Source: an uncultured Oribacterium sp.
GTDB taxonomy: Bacteria; Bacillota; Clostridia; Lachnospirales; Lachnospiraceae
Length of the DNA stretch: 20,757 nucleotides
Assembly: GCA_900772695.1 (NCBI GenBank)
Contig: CAAGRO010000075.1
Location: 1 to 20,757, forward strand
Direction of reading: 5' to 3'
Shown: in pieces, positions 20,704 to 20,757 of the stretch
How the letters are laid out: each line of letters opens with the position of its first letter
How positions within the stretch are numbered: the first letter of the stretch is position 1
Position numbers and translations under genes: made by a program
Notes under the pieces: model-generated
Seen by the model: the letters and a program-made list of their open reading frames with translations, nothing else
Databases searched by the model: none
What the model was told of the DNA's origin: nothing

Positions 20704-20757
20704 AAAAAGCCTCTTCGGATGAGTTCAATGCTTTGCGAGTCATTCTCATTCCGAAGG
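20704..20757 (-). terminator. Terminator of a minus-strand gene beyond the right edge
   Basis: CTTCGGATGAG (20713-20723) pairs with CTCATTCCGAAG (20745-20756) apart from one bulge; on the minus strand the stem is followed by CTTTTTC. It implies a leftward-transcribed gene ending just past 20757. Confidence 0.55.

Noticed and set aside
1..20757. CRISPR array, insertion sequence, phage or toxin-antitoxin genes, tRNA or rRNA
   Set aside because: No spaced direct repeats, transposase or integrase motifs, or RNA gene signatures were seen in any part of the window.

Overview
The window looks like a chromosomal housekeeping segment of a moderately GC-rich Firmicute, most likely a Clostridia/Lachnospiraceae-type anaerobe. 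The evidence is a perfect CIRCE operator ahead of hrcA-grpE-dnaK-dnaJ, a DnaK without the ATPase-domain insert of Gram-negative DnaKs, strong AGGAGG ribosome binding sites, 3D-domain cell-wall proteins, and the neighbourhood holA / rpsT / lepA / hemW / hrcA-grpE-dnaK-dnaJ / prmA / rsmE / mtaB, a recognised Firmicute synteny block. The family-level call is inference.

Left part (1-5300): the 5' end of mtaB (tRNA methylthiotransferase, leaving the window on the minus strand) is divergent from a small HPr-like protein with its own promoter and terminator. Then comes thiI (tRNA 4-thiouridine synthesis) on plus. It is convergent with an apparent rsmE-nifS-prmA operon on minus: rRNA methyltransferase, cysteine desulfurase, and L11 methyltransferase. 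The cysteine desulfurase plausibly supplies sulfur to ThiI.

Middle (5375-10553): the class I heat-shock operon hrcA-grpE-dnaK-dnaJ on minus, with a sigma-A-type promoter, CIRCE, and a strong terminator after dnaJ. A 24-bp perfect palindrome lies between dnaK and dnaJ.

Centre (10577-13746): two separate exported 3D-domain (RlpA/double-psi barrel-like) proteins, each with its own promoter and terminator hairpin, then holA (DNA polymerase III delta subunit). The 444 bases 11247-11690 hold no convincing gene: they contain the first 3D gene's leader and promoter, an inverted repeat, the long terminator hairpin of the second 3D gene, and about 150 bases of unexplained 3' UTR.

Right part (13747-20757): putP (Na+/proline symporter, minus) divergent from hemW (heme chaperone, plus); hemW convergent with ilvE (branched-chain aminotransferase, minus) across a long bidirectional terminator; lepA (minus) divergent from rpsT (plus). 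The last 230 bases hold no gene but several hairpins, including one that looks like the terminator of a minus-strand gene beyond the window.

This is mostly ordinary core genome. I found no defence system, mobile element, CRISPR array, rRNA or tRNA. The more unusual points are the His15-less HPr-like protein, a holA promoter that appears to sit inside the putP terminator hairpin, a structured leader before the second 3D gene, a possible 18-residue peptide before hemW, and a reshuffled synteny block from which the sporulation genes gpr and spoIIP are absent in this window.
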